From Armatimonadota bacterium (GTDB taxonomy: Bacteria; Armatimonadota; Fimbriimonadia; Fimbriimonadales; Fimbriimonadaceae): a stretch of DNA of 55,061 bases. Below are positions 31,609 to 39,619 of this stretch, in pieces. Within the stretch, counting starts at the first letter, position 1. Every line of letters starts with the position of its first letter. Under the pieces are notes generated by a model. The model was not told the DNA's origin and ran no database searches. It saw only the letters and a list, made by a program, of their open reading frames with translations. Made by a program: the position numbers and the translations under genes. The stretch is taken from positions 1 to 55,061 of the forward strand of contig JANYCU010000029.1 in NCBI GenBank assembly GCA_025360125.1. Direction: 5' to 3'.

Positions 31609-33909
31609 ATGAGCTTGATCGGACTGATGACTGCGTTGACTCTGGGATTTCGGTCCTCTGCGAATGGCCAATGCTTGATTGTTGATCAGAGTCGACCGAT
31701 GGCCACGATTGTGGTTTCGGCTCGCCCCGATCCAGCCAACCTTCGAGCGGCTCAAATCCTCCAATCAAGCGTTAGAAAGATCAGCGGAGCGGAGCTAACG
31801 ATATCCACGAGCCAGACTCCCGGCCGCAACAACAGCATCAACATCGGTTTCCCCGAGCCCAAACATGCCCCTCCTGTTACTTCAAATATAACCGAATTGC
31901 CACCGAACGCCGGAACAAGGGAAACCCTTGGCGACCATTTACGGCCCGATGGCTTTGGGGTTTATACGGAAGGGACTTCCCTGTTTGTTGCCTCCGGCGG
32001 AAAGAAAGGGGCGGTCTATGGCGTGGTCAATTTTCTTGAGCGGCACTTTGGCTGTCGATGCTTTAGTCCCACTGCCTACATCTTCCCTGCGACCAAAACG
32101 ATGCAAGTGGCGAGCATTTTTGAAGCTGAAAATCCGGCGGTCGAGTTCCGAGCCATCAATGGTGACTTCTCGAAAGACGCAGACTATTTGGATTGGACAA
32201 GGGGAAATACGACCGAAGAAATGTTTGGTCGCGGATATTACGTTCACACCTTCAATAAACTCATTTCGGCGGAATCAGATCTTGCTTCGCATCCCGACTA
32301 TTTCGCCGAAATGAATGGCCGCCGAACTGGAGACCAATTATGTCCATCCAATCCTGCCATTGTCCCTCTGATTGTCGCGAGGCTCAAGCAAGAAATGGCG
32401 GCTCAACCCACGAAGCACGTATGGTCGGTCAGCCAGAATGACAACGAATCGTATTGTCATTGCCCCCGATGCACCAAGATCATCGCCGAAGAAGGCGCTC
32501 CCTCTGGACCGCTTTTGCGGATGGTGAACCAAGTAGCGAATCAGTTCCCAACCGAAACAATTTCAACCCTCGCTTACGAATGGTCGCGTAAAGCACCCAT
32601 GATAACGAAGCCCGCTAAGAACGTCCAAATCATGCTTTGTACGATCGAAGAGGATCGGTCTCGTCCGATGACCACGGGCCCGAAAGGAAAGGAATTGTTT
32701 CTCAATATGATGGATTGGAAAAGGCTGACCTCGAACATCTATTTATGGGATTACACGGTCAATTTTAGCCATCAGGTTTCTCCATTCCCGAACCTATTCG
32801 TTCTAGGTCCAAACATCCAATTCTTCGCTGGTTGCGGAGTCAAACAAATCTTCGAGCAGACCAACACGAGTCCCGGTCACGAGTTTTCAGAACTCAAAGC
32901 CTATTTGCTTGCTCGGTTACTTTGGAATCCCACTCAAGACGACAAGCTGATCATCCACGACTTTTGCCAAGGTTATTACGGGCCAGGTGGGGATCATATT
33001 GAGCACTATATTGACGAGCTTCAATCCGCAATGGTTCTGTCCAAATCCAGACTCGATATCTTCGAAAGTCCGATTGCCCACGCCAACGATTTCCTCAATG
33101 AACGGCATCTGACGGAATACGGGACGAGCTTTTATCTTGCTACGGCCGCGACGGATGGCGAATTCCGTGAACGCGTGGTCGCTGCTCGCTTGCCTCTCGA
33201 TTACGCCCGAATGGTGATCGCGGCCAACGATATGTTTGGGCCGCGCGGATTCTATGAGATGGTCGATGGAAAGCCCGTTCCCACAACTTCTCTTCCGAGC
33301 GTCTTCGACGAATTTCTCGCATCAGCAAACAAGTCTCACGTTCGCAGCCTCAATGAACGGAACCTGTCCCCTCAGCAGTTCCGAGACTCGATGGTGCAGT
33401 TGGTAACGCTTGATATGGCGGGCAACCTTGCTTTCAAAGCTCCCGTTAAAGCCCAACCGATGCCTTCAAGCAAATACGCCCGCGGCGACATCGCCATCCT
33501 CACCAACGGCGTCCACGGCGGACCCGACTTCCGAATGCAATGGTTGGGATGGGAAGGAACCGACGCTGAATTCACCATCGATTTTGGTAGTCCCAAGACC
33601 ATGACCGCGGTGTCCCTCAACTCCTTTTCAGAGAGCGGAAGCTGGATCCTCCATCCAGACAAAGTCGAATGCTTTGTCTCGATCGACGGCAAGGGCTACC
33701 TCCCGTGGGGATCGGAGTTACTTGACGTTCTGCACAAGAATGAGCAGAGAAACCATCACTTTTCGTTCGATAATCCTTACGGACCTTATGATCATCGGTC
33801 TTTTCGATATGTGATGTTTCGAGTGAAAGGATCGAAGAAACTTCCCGCTTGGCACCCGTCAGGTGGCGGGCCGTCCTGGTTTTTTCTGGACGAGGTCGTT
33901 GTTCGGTAG
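31609..33909 (+). CDS. DUF4838 protein with C-terminal discoidin-like domain
   Basis: The 766-residue secreted protein starts with a signal peptide (LIGLMTALTLGF...NG). An alpha-glucuronidase/GH20-N-like module follows (about 25-150: GVYTEGTSLFVASGGKKGAV, VNFLERHFGCRCFSP). Next is the DUF4838 TIM-barrel-like domain (about 165-430: VWSVSQNDNESYCHCPRC, YEWSRKAP). A C-terminal beta-sandwich (about 620-766) resembles F5/8 type C carbohydrate-binding domains (WLGWEGTDAEFTIDFGS). The DUF4838 family is common in polysaccharide-degrading bacteria, but its reaction is not established. ATG 31609 is chosen for the signal peptide and -10 box. Confidence 0.85.
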   Translation: MSLIGLMTALTLGFRSSANGQCLIVDQSRPMATIVVSARPDPANLRAAQILQSSVRKISGAELTISTSQTPGRNNSINIGFPEPKHAPPVTSNITELPPNAGTRETLGDHLRPDGFGVYTEGTSLFVASGGKKGAVYGVVNFLERHFGCRCFSPTAYIFPATKTMQVASIFEAENPAVEFRAINGDFSKDADYLDWTRGNTTEEMFGRGYYVHTFNKLISAESDLASHPDYFAEMNGRRTGDQLCPSNPAIVPLIVARLKQEMAAQPTKHVWSVSQNDNESYCHCPRCTKIIAEEGAPSGPLLRMVNQVANQFPTETISTLAYEWSRKAPMITKPAKNVQIMLCTIEEDRSRPMTTGPKGKELFLNMMDWKRLTSNIYLWDYTVNFSHQVSPFPNLFVLGPNIQFFAGCGVKQIFEQTNTSPGHEFSELKAYLLARLLWNPTQDDKLIIHDFCQGYYGPGGDHIEHYIDELQSAMVLSKSRLDIFESPIAHANDFLNERHLTEYGTSFYLATAATDGEFRERVVAARLPLDYARMVIAANDMFGPRGFYEMVDGKPVPTTSLPSVFDEFLASANKSHVRSLNERNLSPQQFRDSMVQLVTLDMAGNLAFKAPVKAQPMPSSKYARGDIAILTNGVHGGPDFRMQWLGWEGTDAEFTIDFGSPKTMTAVSLNSFSESGSWILHPDKVECFVSIDGKGYLPWGSELLDVLHKNEQRNHHFSFDNPYGPYDHRSFRYVMFRVKGSKKLPAWHPSGGGPSWFFLDEVVVR

Positions 33910-34017
33910 CAACAGTCGACCAAGCCTTAGTTTCGAGATTTCAGCACATAAAGTCAGGGTTCCCTTCGTTTAGCCCACGGATACTATCCCTGCGTTCCAT
34001 TGAGCGCAAGTGGTCCT

Positions 34018-34971
34018 ATGCGATTTCAATTCAGGCATTTCAAGTTTCTTTGTGGCGGTTTAGCCGTTCTCGTGACGGCCGGGGCGAACGCCTCCGAGCT
34101 TTTGGTCACCAGTTTCTTCAGCAATTCGATTGTGCGTTACGACACCTTAACCGGAACCACCATCGGCTCGTACACGGGCGGAACCGTGAGCGGTGCCCTC
34201 GGACTGAATGTCGGTCCCGATGGGTTGCTTTACGTGTGTAGCGAAGGAAACAATTCGATCCAACGGTTTAACATGACAACCCACGCGTACGTCGATACCT
34301 TTATCTCCGGGTCAAACCTCAATAGTCCGACGGGAATCACGTTCGACGCTTCGAACAACGTGTTGGTGGGCAACTTTAACAGCAGCACCGTTACCAAATA
34401 CAATTCCTCCGGCACCTTCCTCAGTACCCTCGTCGCATCGGGAAGCGGTGGCATCAACGGCCCAGACGTTGGAATCACGGTTGGACCGGACGGCAAACTC
34501 TACGTCCCTAGTTTCAACTCGGGCGCAGTCCTTCGCTATAACGCAACAACGGGTGCTTTTCTCGATACTTTCATTCCCGCTGGTGGCCTTGGAGCGATGT
34601 CTCAGCCTCGTACTATCCTCTTTCGCGACAGCAAAGTATGGGTGACGAGCGACAATGGCAACAAGGTCTTACGATACGGTTTGGACGGAACATTTATCGA
34701 CACGTTTGTTACTGCGGGCCTTGGTGGCCTCAGCGGAGCATCGGGAATGGCCTTTGGCGACGACGGAATGCTCTATGTCTCATCATGGCGAAATAGCCGC
34801 ATCTTGAAGTATTCACTTGCCAATGGTTCATTCGTCGGAACCGCCATCTCGACTGGATTGAATGGCCCAACGGCGATCCTCATGGTTCCCGAACCTTCAA
34901 CCACCGTAGGAATTGGCCTGGGTCTTGCCGCTATCATAAAGCTAAGGAGAAAACGAACGAGCAACTCGTGA
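34018..34971 (+). CDS. PEP-CTERM beta-propeller protein B
   Basis: The 317-residue protein has a signal peptide (FLCGGLAVLVTAGANA). Five or six NHL-type repeats follow, each reading like G(I/M)xFxxDGxLYVxSxxxxxxxRY (e.g. VGPDGLLYVCSEGNNSIQRF, FGDDGMLYVSSWRNSRILKY). The PEP-CTERM tail is VPEP, VGIGLGLAAIIK, LRRKRTSNS. The ATG at 34018 gives the signal peptide. Its stop overlaps the start of an AraC-type regulator (GTGA), an unusual coupling of a surface protein with a transcription factor. Confidence 0.82.
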   Translation: MRFQFRHFKFLCGGLAVLVTAGANASELLVTSFFSNSIVRYDTLTGTTIGSYTGGTVSGALGLNVGPDGLLYVCSEGNNSIQRFNMTTHAYVDTFISGSNLNSPTGITFDASNNVLVGNFNSSTVTKYNSSGTFLSTLVASGSGGINGPDVGITVGPDGKLYVPSFNSGAVLRYNATTGAFLDTFIPAGGLGAMSQPRTILFRDSKVWVTSDNGNKVLRYGLDGTFIDTFVTAGLGGLSGASGMAFGDDGMLYVSSWRNSRILKYSLANGSFVGTAISTGLNGPTAILMVPEPSTTVGIGLGLAAIIKLRRKRTSNS

Positions 34972-35879
34972 CACCCAACGCCGAACGGCATTATCATCAG
35001 CTTTTGGCCGGAGTCATCGAAGACGTTCTTCGCTGTAGCTCCGGTCCAATTCGTGTACCCAGGCTGGCCCTGGCGGCTGGCTTGTCGCGTTTTCACCTCG
35101 TTCGGCTCTTTAGTCGAATGACGGGCGAAACCCTCGAACAGTTCTTGCGTCGGATGCGCCTTGAGCGAGCGGCTTACATGCTTTTGGGCAGCAGCCATTC
35201 GATTCTGGAGATTTCAGTTGACAGCGGTTACCAGAGCCCCGAAGCATTTTCCCGAGCCTTTCGCAAGGCTTACGGCCTGATCCCCACCGAATATCGCAAG
35301 TGCCGGATGACCTGGAAGTTGCCCTCTTCCGTGGGGCTGCATTGGAATGCCGACTGGGTGCTTGACGACGGCCCTACCAAGAATTGGGAGGAGGCACCAG
35401 TCTTAGTAGCCACCAGCCATGCGTGCGTGTGGAGATTTGTCGGGAACTATGGTTGGCTCGAACAAGGCTGGCTCCGGTTTATCGAGCGATTCTCCGAGTT
35501 CACTCCGCCAGGCTCAACGTTCATCACCCTGTACCTCGATAACATGTGGACCCATCCGGTTCGTGACACCATGAGGGCCGATCTAGGATGGGTTTGCAGT
35601 GCCGACGCCGAAGCGCCAAAGGGGATGCGGAAAATATTATTGCCAGCTGGATGCTTTGTGTCCACCCGATTTGTCGAACGAAAAGAGCGAAACGACGCAT
35701 GGAGCTATATCAGCGGACGATATGGCGGACCGGGCAATCTCCGAGTTCAAAACCTTTCGTATGACCTCTATGACAGCCTGCCCGTGCCATTTTGCGCGGC
35801 CAAAACAAAGATCTTTGTTGGTCGGTGGGATCCCTCTCAAATTGGCGATATTTCTCGCAAGAGTTCCAATGTTAATTAA
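34968..35879 (+). CDS. AraC-family regulator with GyrI-like effector domain
   Basis: The 303-residue protein has an N-terminal double helix-turn-helix (about 8-110: RLALAAGLSRFHLVRLFSRM, ISVDSGYQSPEAFSRAFRKA). A C-terminal GyrI/Rob-type ligand-binding domain follows (about 135-295), as in Rob and SoxS-like sensors of small hydrophobic molecules. GTG 34968 overlaps the upstream PEP-CTERM stop by 4 nt; a GGAGAAAA stretch upstream could act as its ribosome site. Confidence 0.9.
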   Translation: MTPNAERHYHQLLAGVIEDVLRCSSGPIRVPRLALAAGLSRFHLVRLFSRMTGETLEQFLRRMRLERAAYMLLGSSHSILEISVDSGYQSPEAFSRAFRKAYGLIPTEYRKCRMTWKLPSSVGLHWNADWVLDDGPTKNWEEAPVLVATSHACVWRFVGNYGWLEQGWLRFIERFSEFTPPGSTFITLYLDNMWTHPVRDTMRADLGWVCSADAEAPKGMRKILLPAGCFVSTRFVERKERNDAWSYISGRYGGPGNLRVQNLSYDLYDSLPVPFCAAKTKIFVGRWDPSQIGDISRKSSNVN

Positions 35880-35921
35880 ACATTAAGCTAGAATTACAAT
35901 GCTTAGTACTTCTGGGGCAAT

Positions 35922-36365
35922 TTGGGATCGAATCAAACTCCGACCGAACAGGATCGACTGCAAGAGCTAGACGGTCGCATTGAACTCTACCGACAACAGT
36001 TGGCGGAGAATCCTGACGATCCACGAATCCATCACTACTTGGGTCTTGCTCTATTTGCTCGCGGCGAAGTCGAAGCCGCTTCAAGCGAATTTCGACACGT
36101 TCTCGAACTCAATCGAAATTTCCCCGGTACTCATGTCGCCCTCGCGGTTGCCCTCAAAGACCTTGGTAACTTACATGAAGCTCTGGTTTGGGCGATTCGC
36201 GGGGTCGAATTTGACTCCAGCGACGAGAGTGCTCATTACATTTTGGCCGTAATTCAATTCGAGCGTGGCGAGCTTGATGCGGCGGAGAACTCATTCCGAC
36301 AAGTCTTGCGCTTGCTTCCGGGTCACCACGACGCGTTACGGATGCTAGAACGCTTTGAAAACTAA
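35922..36365 (+). CDS. TPR repeat protein
   Basis: The 147-residue cytoplasmic protein has about three TPR units (LGLALFARGEVEAASSEFRH, LAVALKDLGNLHEALVWAIR, LAVIQFERGELDAAENSFRQ). TPRs bind proteins; the partner is unknown. It starts at TTG 35922 (no in-frame ATG nearby). The next gene's start lies inside its last codons, so the pair is coupled. Confidence 0.75.
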   Translation: MGSNQTPTEQDRLQELDGRIELYRQQLAENPDDPRIHHYLGLALFARGEVEAASSEFRHVLELNRNFPGTHVALAVALKDLGNLHEALVWAIRGVEFDSSDESAHYILAVIQFERGELDAAENSFRQVLRLLPGHHDALRMLERFEN

Positions 36366-36642
36366 GATCGGTTGGTTACGATTCCTCGGTTTTTGCTGCC
36401 TTATTTTGGCTGTCTTAGCCCCCGTTTTCATTGAATTACTCCCCAGTGTAATCCTCTTTTATCACGAGCGAATGAACCCTCGTCGCTACCACTACTATTA
36501 CTTTGCGCCTGATCCTGCCTGGCCGAGTTACGCAACGTTGATGCTGGGCCTAACTTTGCCTTGCGTCGGCATAGGCTTATTGATTTTGGACCACTGGCGC
36601 CAAGAGCATGTTCACCCAGCCGGTAGCTCGGACGAAAAATAA
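36355..36642 (+). CDS. Small two-helix membrane protein
   Basis: The 95-residue protein starts at TTG 36355, overlapping the TPR gene by 11 nt. It has two hydrophobic segments (FLGFCCLILAVLAPVFIELL and LMLGLTLPCVGIGLLIL) separated by a Tyr-rich loop (RRYHYYYFAPDP). No known family. Its stop nearly meets the convergent small gene at 36646. Confidence 0.6.
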   Translation: MKTKIGWLRFLGFCCLILAVLAPVFIELLPSVILFYHERMNPRRYHYYYFAPDPAWPSYATLMLGLTLPCVGIGLLILDHWRQEHVHPAGSSDEK

Positions 36643-36645
36643 CCG

Positions 36646-36822
36646 CTACCCGTTCTCTATCGTTGGGTCAGGCTCAACAACAGGCTCTTGCTCCAAATCC
36701 GTGGGTGCCGGATATGGCTTCGCCATTAACTTCACCATCACGAGGATGGATATCAATGGCATTGCCACCACACAAATTGGGCATAGATTGAAAAGAGCCT
36801 GGACAAAGGGGGGTGGATTCAT
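36646..36822 (-). CDS. Small single-helix membrane protein
   Basis: A 58-residue frame from ATG 36822 (an ACAGG lies upstream) has one transmembrane segment (CPICVVAMPLISILVMVKLM), preceded by a C-P-I-C pair. It ends with an acidic Pro-rich tail. It is convergent with the two-helix gene (3 nt apart). It lies downstream of the PEP-CTERM terminator, so it needs its own promoter. Composition looks coding; no family recognised. Confidence 0.45.
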   Translation of the reverse strand: MNPPPFVQALFNLCPICVVAMPLISILVMVKLMAKPYPAPTDLEQEPVVEPDPTIENG

Positions 36823-36854
36823 CGAAACCTGTCCCAACCAGTGTATTCGAAAAC

Positions 36855-36882
36855 AAAAAAGCCGAGCCCAATTGGACTCGGC
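36855..36882 (-). terminator. Terminator of the PEP-CTERM protein C gene
   Basis: On the minus strand a 9-bp stem (36874-36882 with 36861-36869, loop AATT, one G-T wobble) is followed by six T. Confidence 0.8.
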
Positions 36883-36902
36883 CCTTCATACCGACTGAAA
36901 GA

Positions 36903-37466
36903 CTATTTCTTTCGTCTTCGACCAACGAATCCAACGATACCTATGCCGAAAATGGCGAAAGCTGCTGGTTCGGGAACTGTTGCAATACTTCCGGTATTGC
37001 CTGACGTACCGGGGAAAAGCTCTTGGGTGATGACGTGGAATCCAACTCCATCGACTAAGGTCGAGCTCAGTGCCGTGAACGTGAATGTTTCCGAATGGTT
37101 CAACGTGATACCATTGTTGGGATTCGATCTCCAGCCTGCGATTCCGCCAGGTCCAGAATTACTGTTATCCGTCGACCAAGGACCAAAATTTCCGGTAAAT
37201 CCGCTGTTGGCAACCGTAAGATCATTCGTTGACGATAGCGCGTAAAATCCGATGATGCCTGTGATGTGGTAGGTGTTGCCGCCGCTTGTAAACGTAGGAT
37301 TCGCACCTACGCTGACAATCGTTGACAATCCTCCGAAAGTCGAATTGAAGGTAATTCCCGTGAGAGAATTAACATCAAGAAACGAGCTACGTGTCGTTGC
37401 ATTTGCAACCCCACCCAACAAGACTCCACAAGCCGCCAAAATAAATTTGGTGTAATTCAATTTCAT
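36903..37466 (-). CDS. PEP-CTERM protein C
   Basis: The 187-residue secreted protein has a signal peptide (FILAACGVLLGGVANA). A Ser/Thr/Gly/Asn-rich beta domain (about 23-155) follows, then the sorting tail VPEP, FAIFGIGIVGFVG and RRRKK. Such small PEP-CTERM proteins are often exopolysaccharide-matrix components; the role is not known. A terminator follows its stop. The 300-bp upstream region is AT-rich with no recognised riboswitch. Confidence 0.8.
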   Translation of the reverse strand: MKLNYTKFILAACGVLLGGVANATTRSSFLDVNSLTGITFNSTFGGLSTIVSVGANPTFTSGGNTYHITGIIGFYALSSTNDLTVANSGFTGNFGPWSTDNSNSGPGGIAGWRSNPNNGITLNHSETFTFTALSSTLVDGVGFHVITQELFPGTSGNTGSIATVPEPAAFAIFGIGIVGFVGRRRKK

Positions 37467-37773
37467 AACAAACCCTGCTAAACCCCTTTAAGGTTTTTGC
37501 CTTGTAAATTATGACCTCTGTCTATGGAAATATGTTCAACTTTGCACCAAGCCAGGTATTTCTGACAGGGACTTTTGATCTTTAAACCTTTCGACAGAAT
37601 CCTTGCGATCTGTATAGACTTAAGTAATGTAGATATACATATGAGTACCTTTTTCTAGCCTGTTAAATTGGGGTCACCTTGGCCATCGCCCGTTCCGACG
37701 CCCGCATCCGCGCTCTTGTCTTCGACCTCCACCTTGTGTTGCGCTTTGGCCATCCGAGGTATGGTATTTCGGA
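37467..37773. other. Intergenic region between PEP-CTERM protein C and pyrE
   Basis: The left two thirds is AT-rich and probably holds the promoter and leader of the PEP-CTERM gene. The right third (about 37674-37757) is distinctly more GC-rich and contains a 32-codon frame (37679-37777) whose stop overlaps the pyrE start. No tRNA or known riboswitch was recognised. Confidence 0.4.
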
Positions 37774-37777
37774 ATGA
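37679..37777 (+). CDS. Possible 32-codon leader frame overlapping pyrE
   Basis: A TTG-started frame (visible motif ARIRALVFDLHLVLRFG) ends in TGA that overlaps the pyrE ATG (ATGA). GGGG lies about 6 nt before the TTG. The stretch RIRALVFDLHLVL resembles the first strand of a HAD hydrolase with the DxD destroyed, so it may be a gene remnant. Alternatively it is chance, since a TATGGT box suggests pyrE itself is leaderless. Confidence 0.25.
   Translation: MAIARSDARIRALVFDLHLVLRFGHPRYGISE
37760..37765 (+). promoter_or_regulatory. Possible -10 box of pyrE
   Basis: TATGGT, 8 nt before the pyrE ATG; would give a leaderless transcript. Confidence 0.35.
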
Positions 37778-38442
37778 AAGAAAGTGAAGTATTCGGTCGG
37801 CAGATCGCCCAAAAATCGCTCGAACTAGGCGCAATCAAGATCAGTACGGAAAAGCCTTTTCAATGGGCATCTGGATATTTCATGCCCGTCTATAACGACA
37901 ATCGTATACTTTTAAGCGATCATACGGCTCGTCGAATGGTCATTTCGGCCATGCAAGCGCTTCTGGCTGAAAATGACAGTCCAATCGAAAACATCTGCGG
38001 AATCCCCACCGCCGGCTTGCCTTGGGGCGTCCTGCTCGCTGACGCGCTTGAGCTTCCCTTCATTTACGTTCGTGATAAGGCAAAAGAGCACGGAATGCGT
38101 AAGCAGATTGAGGGAGTTTTGCACCAGGGTCAACAATGCGTTCTGATTGAAGACGTTGTGTCAACGGGCGGAAGCGCGGTTAAGGTCGTCCCCGTCCTTC
38201 GCGAGGAAGGAGCTCGAGTAGAAATCGCCCTTGCAATCTTCAGCTATAACTTTCGTGAAGGAATCGAGAATTTTCAGCAGCAAGGAGTGAAGTTGCGAAG
38301 CACACTCACCTACGCAACCCTCATTGATGTCGCCAAGGAAACCGGATCCATCCAGGAATCGGACCTTGAATCCCTCATGGCCTGGCAAGAGAACCCGTTC
38401 GCCTGGGGCAATGCCCGCGGTTTCACCCGGGTTGAGAAATAA
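37774..38442 (+). CDS. pyrE: Orotate phosphoribosyltransferase
   Basis: Transfers orotate to PRPP to make OMP in de novo pyrimidine synthesis. The 222-residue protein has the type I phosphoribosyltransferase fold. It has the PRPP loop QCVLIEDVVSTGGSAVKVV (Asp-Asp type signature D-V-V-S-T-G-G-S), the flexible loop VRDKAKEHGMRKQIEG and the orotate-binding FQWASGYFMPVYNDNR. Length is normal. It is monocistronic here; the next gene is convergent. Confidence 0.95.
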   Translation: MKESEVFGRQIAQKSLELGAIKISTEKPFQWASGYFMPVYNDNRILLSDHTARRMVISAMQALLAENDSPIENICGIPTAGLPWGVLLADALELPFIYVRDKAKEHGMRKQIEGVLHQGQQCVLIEDVVSTGGSAVKVVPVLREEGARVEIALAIFSYNFREGIENFQQQGVKLRSTLTYATLIDVAKETGSIQESDLESLMAWQENPFAWGNARGFTRVEK

Positions 38443-38445
38443 GGG

Positions 38446-39597
38446 TTAGTGCAGGGCCCGGAAGAAAGGCTTTGACGAAGTAGGAGTGAACTTGGTGGTC
38501 ACGAGCTTTCCGGCTCGGGTCACCGAACAATACTCATCATTCCCTATGTAAATGGCAACCCAAAGACTTTTTGCCGAACCAAAATAGATTCGGTCACCGA
38601 TTTGTAATTCTCCGACACTCTGAACTGACTTTCCAATGTCCATTTGCACGGACATATCGCCAGAGATTTCGCGCCCAGCGGTTGAGAAAATTTCTTCAAC
38701 AAATCTAGCCGTTTCGGCTTGCCACGAACCAGTACTTGCTGTTGCACTCAAACCTGACGTATCAAAAGTTTTTACGGCGCGAACGACTTCCCCTCCGTTC
38801 ACAACACCCTGAGTTCCAGTCGTGACATTTTCGGCAATGATTTTGACCATCGACGCTCGAATGTAACCAATTGCCCCAGTTGGCAATGTGACTTTCAGAA
38901 AATCTGCTGAAAAATCTTCGACGAGCAGATATTGAAGCGGACTAGCAGTGAATATGGTCGGCGAATCAAGATCGGCGGATTCGCAGGCTCGAGTTGTATC
39001 GAGTACCTGTCCGAGGCTTCCGATCACAGTCGGGGCTGAAGGGGGCGCGGACTGAGCTTTCAAAAATTGGGTCAAGCTATAGCCAGAAATGCCGGACATC
39101 GTCCTAAGGCTCCCCGAATCGGATGGTTGGTACATTCCGATAACTTCTCCCTTTGAATTCAAAAATGGACTGCCGGGTTCAAGGGATGTTGCCCCTTTCA
39201 TTACGACGAAAGCAGTATCGCCTTCTCGCTTAATTCCGGTCATTTCGGCTGTCGAGTAGCGAGATCTTGGACCTGCGAGCCACTCCATCGAGCCTGGCTT
39301 CACCGAATTTGTATTTATTACAAAGGAGACGGAACTTGGGCGATCCATACGGTAAACCGCGACATTCAGTTGCGAATCATGAAATACCAGATAGCCATTT
39401 CTCGATCCTGAATTGGAGTCTTCAATCTTGATTTTTGAATCAAGACCAATGACGTGGTCGCAAGTCAGCAAAAATTTCCCGCCTGCGATCGCAAAGCCAG
39501 CCGAGACTTTGTCATCGGTAATAACTTTAAATACCCCCTTGTCGGCCCGGTCTGTGACCTGAGCCGGAGCCCGTTGAACTGCGCCATAAAATATCAT
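38446..39597 (-). CDS. Degenerate trypsin-like / SH3 / NlpC-P60-like protein
   Basis: The 383-residue protein has three modules. A trypsin-like fold (residues 20-180) keeps the His (FLLTCDHVIG, His48), but the Asp position is Asn (QLNVAVYRMD, Asn78), and the G-x-S-G-G-P box reads LEPGSPFLN, so the nucleophile position is Pro141. An SH3-like module follows (about 190-255). The C-terminal NlpC/P60-like fold (about 275-380) has the Cys as Thr (ETARFVEEIF, Thr296) and the His as Trp (LWVAIYIGND, Trp346). No signal peptide is visible, and an in-frame TGA two codons before the ATG blocks any longer start. I infer a non-enzymatic binding or regulatory role; Ser143 might still act. Confidence 0.65.
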   Translation of the reverse strand: MIFYGAVQRAPAQVTDRADKGVFKVITDDKVSAGFAIAGGKFLLTCDHVIGLDSKIKIEDSNSGSRNGYLVFHDSQLNVAVYRMDRPSSVSFVINTNSVKPGSMEWLAGPRSRYSTAEMTGIKREGDTAFVVMKGATSLEPGSPFLNSKGEVIGMYQPSDSGSLRTMSGISGYSLTQFLKAQSAPPSAPTVIGSLGQVLDTTRACESADLDSPTIFTASPLQYLLVEDFSADFLKVTLPTGAIGYIRASMVKIIAENVTTGTQGVVNGGEVVRAVKTFDTSGLSATASTGSWQAETARFVEEIFSTAGREISGDMSVQMDIGKSVQSVGELQIGDRIYFGSAKSLWVAIYIGNDEYCSVTRAGKLVTTKFTPTSSKPFFRALH

Positions 39598-39619
39598 GTA
39601 TTTTCAGTATCCAAGGTTT

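Noticed and set aside
37655-37753. 32-codon acidic minus-strand frame upstream of pyrE
   Set aside because: No ribosome site and it is the mirror of the plus-strand frame in a GC-rich stretch; kept only as a remark in the pyrE finding.
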